A program made the translations under genes and the position numbers. 49,499 nucleotides of DNA from Candidatus Syntrophopropionicum ammoniitolerans (GTDB lineage Bacteria > Bacillota > Desulfotomaculia > Desulfotomaculales > Pelotomaculaceae). The notes below the pieces were generated by a model. That model saw only the letters and a list, made by a program, of their open reading frames with translations, did not search any database and had not been told where the DNA came from. The stretch covers positions 1 through 49,499 of the forward strand of contig JABMJD010000013.1 of the NCBI GenBank assembly GCA_013201395.1. The letters run 5' to 3'. Below are positions 46,210-49,499 of the stretch, piece after piece; the first letter of the stretch is position 1; every line of letters starts with the position of its first letter.

Positions 46210-47327
46210 AATTATAACAGTGGATAGGTTACACTTAACTAGACAGATTTTTTAAGGTCAAGTAGACTATTAATATTAAGCTAAGGAGAGGCTACTATGA
46301 CCAGACGACAAAGAAGATCCTATACCGATGAATTTAAACAACAGATGGTTCAGTTATACAATAACGGCAAGCCTAGAAAAGAAATTATCCGTAAATACGA
46401 ATTAACACCATCATCCTTGGACAAATGGATTAAACAAAGCCAAACAACAGGTTCATTTAAGGAAAAGGATAACCTAGCACCGGAGCAAATCGAATTAATT
46501 AATCTGCGTAAGGAAAATAAACAATTATTAATGGAGAATGATATTTTAAAGCAAGCTGCGCTGATACTAGGACGAAAGTAATTGTGATAAAGCAAAATCA
46601 ACACAAATACTCGATATCAGCAATGTGCAAGGTCCTACAACTGTCTAGAAGCACCTATTATTATGAAGCTAAAGAAACAAAGCCAGATGAAACACTGGCA
46701 TTAGCAATTATAGATATCTTTCATGCCAGTCGCCAAAACTATGGAACCCGTAAAATCAAGGTCGAGTTAAAAAAGGAAGGGCTTATAGCTTCCCGCAGGT
46801 GAATTGGCAGGATCATGAAAGAAAATGGTCTGGTATCAAAATATACTGTTGCGCAATATAAGCCGCATAAAACAAGCTGTAATGAATCTCCTATGTCAAA
46901 TGAACTTAATAGACAATTTAAGCAGGAAAAAGAACTATCGGTTGTGGTCAGTGATTTAACATACGTACGCGTTGGTATGTCCTGGAATTATGTATGTTTA
47001 TTAGTTGACCTCTTCAACAGGGAAATTATTGGGTATAGCGCTGGCCCAAATAAAGATGCACGACTGGTATATAAGGCTATATCAACAATTAGTGGTAACT
47101 TAGGCCAGATGTGTTTATTTCATACTGACCGTGGTAATGAGTTCAAAAACAAACTCATTGACGAGGCCCTAGACACCTTCAATATCAAAAGATCCTTAAG
47201 TATGAAAGGCTGTCCGTACGATAATGCCGTGGCCGAAGCCATGTTTAAAGTTTTCAAAACAGAATTTGTAAAAGGTCGTCATTTTGATAGTTTAGCGGAA
47301 CTGACTAGCGAACTAAGTGACTATGTT
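46210..47327 (+). mobile_element. IS3-family insertion sequence, right end lost
   Basis: The element holds orfA (46297-46581) and a broken orfB (46584 to about 47327). The left end is probably near TGGATAGGTTACAC (about 46212); the terminal repeat cannot be checked because the right end has been replaced. The transposase frame stops making sense at about 47327, where recombinase sequence on the other strand begins. It is not mobile without help. Confidence 0.75.
46297..46581 (+). CDS. IS3-family transposase OrfA
   Basis: This 94-residue protein has an N-terminal helix-turn-helix (RRSYTDEFKQQMVQLYNNGK through SSLDKWIKQ) and a C-terminal leucine-zipper-like helix ending QAALILGRK. That is the OrfA architecture of IS3-type elements, where OrfA binds the terminal repeats and is fused to OrfB by frameshifting. 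AAGGAGAGG precedes ATG 46297. It appears intact. Confidence 0.9.
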   Translation: MTRRQRRSYTDEFKQQMVQLYNNGKPRKEIIRKYELTPSSLDKWIKQSQTTGSFKEKDNLAPEQIELINLRKENKQLLMENDILKQAALILGRK

Positions 47328-47351
47328 CAGCAAAGGTCACAATCGTATTGA
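46584..47351 (+). pseudogene. IS3-family transposase OrfB, nonsense codon and lost C-terminus
   Basis: The N-terminal HTH_21-like part (KYSISAMCKVLQLSRSTYYY) and the DDE integrase core are readable: D in VVSDLTYVRVG, D in FHTDRGNEF and E in NAVAEAMFKVFKTEF. A TGA at 46800-46802 (after SRR) interrupts the frame where an Arg codon is expected. After ELSDYV the usual C-terminal HxxYNxxRxHxSLGY part is missing, and the frame ends at 47351 in unrelated sequence. The translated pieces are 46584-46802 and 46815-47351. Confidence 0.88.
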
Positions 47352-47445
47352 TGTCGATTGTGTTTTCATATATAACAATCTTTTGGATATAGGCTTGGAT
47401 GATGTGCTTTTGTTCATCCGGGCTTTTTTCTTTTAAGTATGCATC
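47326..47445 (-). pseudogene. Serine recombinase C-terminal fragment
   Basis: On the minus strand the frame reads DAYLKEKSPDEQKHIIQAYI, then QKIVIYENTIDINTIVTFAE. This matches the coiled end of large serine recombinases (a D/E-EQK-xxI-xxYIxKI-xxY-xxxxD pattern). The catalytic and DNA-binding domains are gone. One side abuts the lost right end of the IS3 element (about 47327) and the other abuts the RhuM remnant. Such recombinases move integrative elements, so it is a leftover of one. Confidence 0.6.
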
Positions 47446-47790
47446 CTTGTTTAGGGCGTTCATCGTCAAGCACAAATTTCTTTATAATAAACTCCTTCAA
47501 TGTTTTTGTAGCCCATATTCTAAACTGGGTAGCTTCGTATGAGTTGACTCGGTAACCAACCGCTATAATCACATCTAGGCTATAAAAATTAGTTAAATAT
47601 TTTTATCCGTCTACGGCAGTTATTCGAAGTTCTCGAATAACTGAATCCTCATCAAGTTCACCGCTTTTAAAAATTTCTTTTAGGTGGCAATTGATGGAAT
47701 TAACCTCAACGCCAAACAGTTCGGACATTACCTTTTGAGTAAGTCAGGGTGATTCTTCGCGATAGAAGACTTCAACACGAATGCCGCCTT
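47440..47790 (-). pseudogene. RhuM-family protein, two nonsense codons
   Basis: The minus-strand translation gives GGIRVEVFYREESP, a TGA (47744-47746) where Trp is expected, and then LTQKVMSELFGVEVNSINCH. It continues with LKEIFKSGELDEDSVIREL, a TAA (47603-47605), YLTNFYSLDVIIAVGYRVNS and ATQFRIWATKTLKEF. These are hallmarks of RhuM-type proteins (WLTQ..MaeLF, Y.LDvIiavGYRVnS..a.qFRiWAt..L), common cargo of islands and of unclear function. A Leu-to-Pro-like change near DDERPKQG and the missing C-terminus confirm decay. Confidence 0.8.
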
Positions 47791-47842
47791 TGGGGTTAGG
47801 GTTCGGATAAATTTACGGCCCAAACGCAAAAAGGATGACGAT

Positions 47843-48025
47843 TTGGTTTCTTTGGTAGGTGAGACCTTGCAACCAATTAATGGAGGGGGTGGGGATATTA
47901 GGGGTGAAAGGTTTGTACTTGAAATAATCAAGGCCGCTATAGAATACTGGTATCCGCCGATAAAAAGAAAGCCTATAAGAAGTAAGATGCTGCCAACCGA
48001 TATCACCGGTGGGGAATGGGAATAA
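47843..48025 (+). CDS. Short open frame of unknown origin
   Basis: TTG 47843 opens 60 codons including GGGGDIRGERFVLEIIKAAI and EYWYPPIKRKPIRS. The same frame is open from 47753 upstream with RVRINLRPKRKKDDD, so the true gene, if any, was longer or is a fragment. Composition looks coding (charged, aromatic) but I recognise no family. An opposite-strand frame exists over the same bases and looks less coding-like. Confidence 0.3.
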   Translation: MVSLVGETLQPINGGGGDIRGERFVLEIIKAAIEYWYPPIKRKPIRSKMLPTDITGGEWE

Positions 48026-48155
48026 GTATTAATGATACATTTAGAAAGCAAAACTATATTACCATTGCCGGGATTAGGAAGATAAATTATGAGGCCCTAG
48101 AGGTGCTAGCGGGCATCCTGTGCCCCGCTGTAATAGGTTCAAAACTGCATAAAAC

Positions 48156-48199
48156 AGAAAAGTAGCAGTTTTGGGGTAGAAAAGAGGCAGTTTAGGAAC
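48156..48199 (+). repeat. Two 22-nt tandem repeats resembling IS21-type end repeats
   Basis: Units 48156-48177 and 48178-48199 both start AGAAAAG and contain GCAGTTT, matching at about 16 of 22 positions. Just upstream CAAAACTGC (48140-48148) pairs with GCAGTTTTG (48165-48173). IS21-family elements have multiple short repeats of this style at their ends. No IS21 gene is left here. The rest of 48026-48344 has no gene I can support. Confidence 0.45.
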
Positions 48200-48289
48200 A
48201 GTTTTTTTAATATCAATATGATATACGGTATTAGCATAGGGATCCGTCCATGTGGGGCGGCTTTAATATTATGTCGGTATTGCAGGAGT

Positions 48290-48335
48290 ACCCCCCCCTT
48301 TTTTTTTATGGAAGTATATGGTGAAAGGGGGGGGT
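48290..48335 (+). promoter_or_regulatory. C8/T9 and G8 tracts forming a hairpin over the Ltp ribosome site
   Basis: Positions 48290-48301 (A, eight C, TTT) are perfectly complementary to 48324-48335 (AAA, eight G, T). The right arm contains the G-rich ribosome site of the Ltp-type gene. Three homopolymers (C8, T9, G8) lie within 45 bases, so slipped-strand changes could alter pairing, spacing or, if translation starts at ATG 48318, the reading frame. Confidence 0.55.
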
Positions 48336-48344
48336 GTTGAAAAT

Positions 48345-48872
48345 ATGGATGGGAATGCAAGAAAACCCAAAAAGCCGCTTTATAAGAGATGGTGGTTTAT
48401 TGTTATTATCGGATTTATTGCCCTGGGTGCGATTGGGGGTACGCTTGGGTCGGACAATGAAAGGGATGTAACAGGGTCCGGGAAACAACAGCCAATCGCA
48501 CAGAAAGACACCAAAAAAGAAGATCACAAGGAAGTACTTGACCAAACAAACAAACAAGAAAATATACCACGGGAATATAAAAACGCATTAAGGGCGGCTC
48601 AAAATTACCTAAGTACGATGCCATTTTCAGAGAAAGGGCTTTATGATCAGCTAGTATCGGAGTATGGTGATAAATATCCCGCAGCTGCGGCCCAATATGC
48701 GATAAAGAATGTAAAGGTAGACTACAACGTGCAAGCCCTTAAAGCAGCAAAAAACTACTTAGATATTATGCCAATGTCCGATCAGGAATTATTTAACCAG
48801 CTAGTATCAGGACACGGGGATAAATACACGAAGGAGCAGGCACAATACGCAATCGACAATTTACCAGACTAA
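48345..48872 (+). CDS. Ltp-type membrane-anchored protein with two Ltp repeats
   Basis: This 175-residue protein has a basic N-terminus (KPKKPLYKRWW), one span (about 16-34), a polar charged linker (40-78) and two similar repeats at 79-122 and 129-172. Each has the pattern AL.AA.NYL..MP.S...L..QLVS..GDKY....AQYAI, the Ltp (PF07553-type) repeat. In phage TP-J34 an Ltp lipoprotein blocks superinfecting DNA injection; other members are untested. There is no lipobox Cys, so anchoring would be by the span. ATG 48345 is likely; an in-frame ATG at 48318 would place the G8 tract in the coding sequence. A strong terminator follows. Confidence 0.85.
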   Translation: MDGNARKPKKPLYKRWWFIVIIGFIALGAIGGTLGSDNERDVTGSGKQQPIAQKDTKKEDHKEVLDQTNKQENIPREYKNALRAAQNYLSTMPFSEKGLYDQLVSEYGDKYPAAAAQYAIKNVKVDYNVQALKAAKNYLDIMPMSDQELFNQLVSGHGDKYTKEQAQYAIDNLPD

Positions 48873-48895
48873 ATTAGAAACAGCGGTTGACTAGC

Positions 48896-48921
48896 AAAAA
48901 AGAGCCCTAAGGCTCTTTTTT
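48896..48921 (+). terminator. Intrinsic terminator after the Ltp-type gene
   Basis: AAAAAAGAGCC, the loop CTAA and GGCTCTTTTTT: a perfect stem with A and T runs, probably bidirectional. Confidence 0.9.
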
Positions 48922-48929
48922 CATACCTT

Positions 48930-49087
48930 AAAGGAGGGTGAGGGTCTACTAAATCAACCTTTATCAGTATAGAGATACTTCTTTTGGGTTAATAAAGGAT
49001 CCGGAGGCTAATGCCGTTGTATTGAGACGTTATCAGAATGAATTAAAAGACACGGTTTCTGGCCAATTTGAATGGACTACTGCATAG
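48930..49087 (+). pseudogene. Orphan coding fragment
   Basis: After an AAAGGAGGG site at 48930 the nearest start gives only a 3-4 codon frame. A second frame with no start codon reads YRDTSFGLIKDPEANAVVLR, then RYQNELKDTVSGQFEWTTA, to TAG at 49087. It looks protein-like, but I recognise no family. It is best read as the tail of a lost gene. Confidence 0.3.
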
Positions 49088-49095
49088 GTGGTGGA

Positions 49096-49180
49096 TAGGG
49101 GCGATACAACGAAAAAAACCTTGCAAGCCCGGCGCAACATCGCCCCTAGGTTGGGGGTCGGTAAAGTGCGGGCTTGCTTT
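49096..49180 (+). ncRNA. Structured element with two interleaved perfect stems
   Basis: Stem A: TAGGGGCGAT (49096-49105) with ATCGCCCCTA (49139-49148), 10 bp. Stem B: GCAAGCCCG (49123-49131) with CGGGCTTGC (49169-49177), 9 bp, followed by TTTTAT. The 5' arm of B lies inside A and its 3' arm outside, which is pseudoknot geometry or a two-state switch whose second state is a terminator. An A7 run lies in the first loop. No protein frame explains it and I recognise no named RNA family. Confidence 0.45.
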
Positions 49181-49263
49181 TATGTTGTCGATATACGTCT
49201 AAATTTTATTCAAGGATTGGCCATCTACCCGCCGAAGTTTGGAGGTGTAAGGGAGGGGAAGGC

Positions 49264-49443
49264 ATGATGGACAATAAAGAAATTGAGACAAGCATACTGC
49301 GTAAGGAAGATGAGCATGATCGTGAATTTGAAATGTATGTTTCTGAACTATTGGACTCCGGTAGGCTAGAAGGAGATGCGGTTATAGGAATAGCTAAACA
49401 GATAATTGCAAGCGGGGTACTGAGCTGTAGATTCTCAAATTAA
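49264..49443 (+). CDS. Hypothetical acidic 59-residue protein
   Basis: ATG 49264 (or 49267) follows GGGAGGGGAAGG. The 59-residue product is acidic and probably helical (EIETSILRKEDEHDREFEMY, then SELLDSGRLEGDAVIGIAKQ), the style of small phage or plasmid regulators, but without a motif I can name. It lies directly downstream of the structured element at 49096-49180. The last 56 bases of the window hold nothing I can identify. Confidence 0.5.
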   Translation: MMDNKEIETSILRKEDEHDREFEMYVSELLDSGRLEGDAVIGIAKQIIASGVLSCRFSN

Positions 49444-49499
49444 CCCAAGAAACAATCTCACATTAAACTAGGCCAATTACACAACCAAACCAGCCAAAA

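Noticed and set aside
47728..48051. Minus-strand 107-codon frame opposite the 47843 ORF
   Set aside because: Its translation is Ser/Pro/Ile-rich and it overlaps the RhuM reading frame in another phase, so it looks like a shadow.
49096..49180. Twister ribozyme, because of CAAGCCCG in the interleaved element
   Set aside because: The motif order and the conserved UAA and GC-rich internal loops of twister could not be placed; one short match is not enough.
40820..49499. Duplicate of the ssrA 3' end as an attachment repeat downstream
   Set aside because: No second copy of the GGTTCGATTCC...CCTCCACCA end was found in the rest of the window.
1..49499. CRISPR array
   Set aside because: No regularly spaced direct repeats were seen; the tandem repeats at 41041 and 48156 have only two units and no spacers.

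Overview
The window suggests a Gram-positive, endospore-lineage anaerobe of the class Clostridia, closest in gene order and protein style to the Desulfotomaculum/Pelotomaculum group (Peptococcaceae sensu lato). The reasons are the single supercluster from tuf-rpmG-secE-nusG through rpoBC, str, S10, spc and alpha to ecfA-ecfA-ecfT-truA, the zinc-type S4, S14, L33 and L36 proteins, a Cys-rich insert in EF-Tu, frequent GTG/TTG starts with AAGGAGG ribosome sites, and a K+-dependent-type membrane pyrophosphatase. The lineage is inferred from sequence character only.

Positions 1-40,820 are a housekeeping block, all on the plus strand. Two almost identical tuf genes (20-1222 and 16081-17283) flank rpmG, secE, nusG, rplK, rplA, rplJ, rplL, rpoB, rpoC, an L7Ae-like gene, rpsL, rpsG and fusA. 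The S10, spc and alpha operons follow (rpsJ to rplQ), then the energy-coupling-factor genes and truA. A second unit, secG-hppA, is followed by a thioesterase and an HD-domain gene, then smpB and the tmRNA gene ssrA. These genes make the translation and transcription machinery, the Sec translocon, initiation factor 1, methionine aminopeptidase, a vitamin or metal uptake module, an ion pump and the ribosome-rescue pair SmpB/tmRNA. Several leaders and promoters can be read: an L10 leader with terminator, sigma-A-type promoters before rpmG, rpoB, rplGB, secG and smpB, and a structured S10 leader. adk, rplM-rpsI and rnr, which often sit in such clusters, are absent here.

Positions about 40,960-49,499 differ sharply: AT-richer at first, with genes on both strands and many broken genes. 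Just downstream of ssrA lies a 3' fragment of a RumA/RlmD-type rRNA methyltransferase, next to a 19-bp tandem repeat. Then come a two-component system whose response regulator has lost a normal start codon, small membrane peptides, the 3' end of a group II intron (domain V/VI) joined to a frameshifted IS3-family transposase, a membrane 4Fe-4S protein, and a second IS3-family element with a nonsense codon and a lost right end. On the minus strand are a serine-recombinase C-terminal fragment and a RhuM-family pseudogene with two nonsense codons. After these come 22-nt tandem repeats resembling insertion-sequence ends, an intact two-repeat Ltp-type membrane protein preceded by C8/T9 and G8 tracts, and an RNA-like element with two interleaved perfect stems. 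I read this as the worn remains of several integrative elements stacked beside ssrA. The least explained objects are the interleaved-stem element (49,096-49,180), the Ltp gene's homopolymer hairpin leader and the 23-codon ORF between rplN and rplX.
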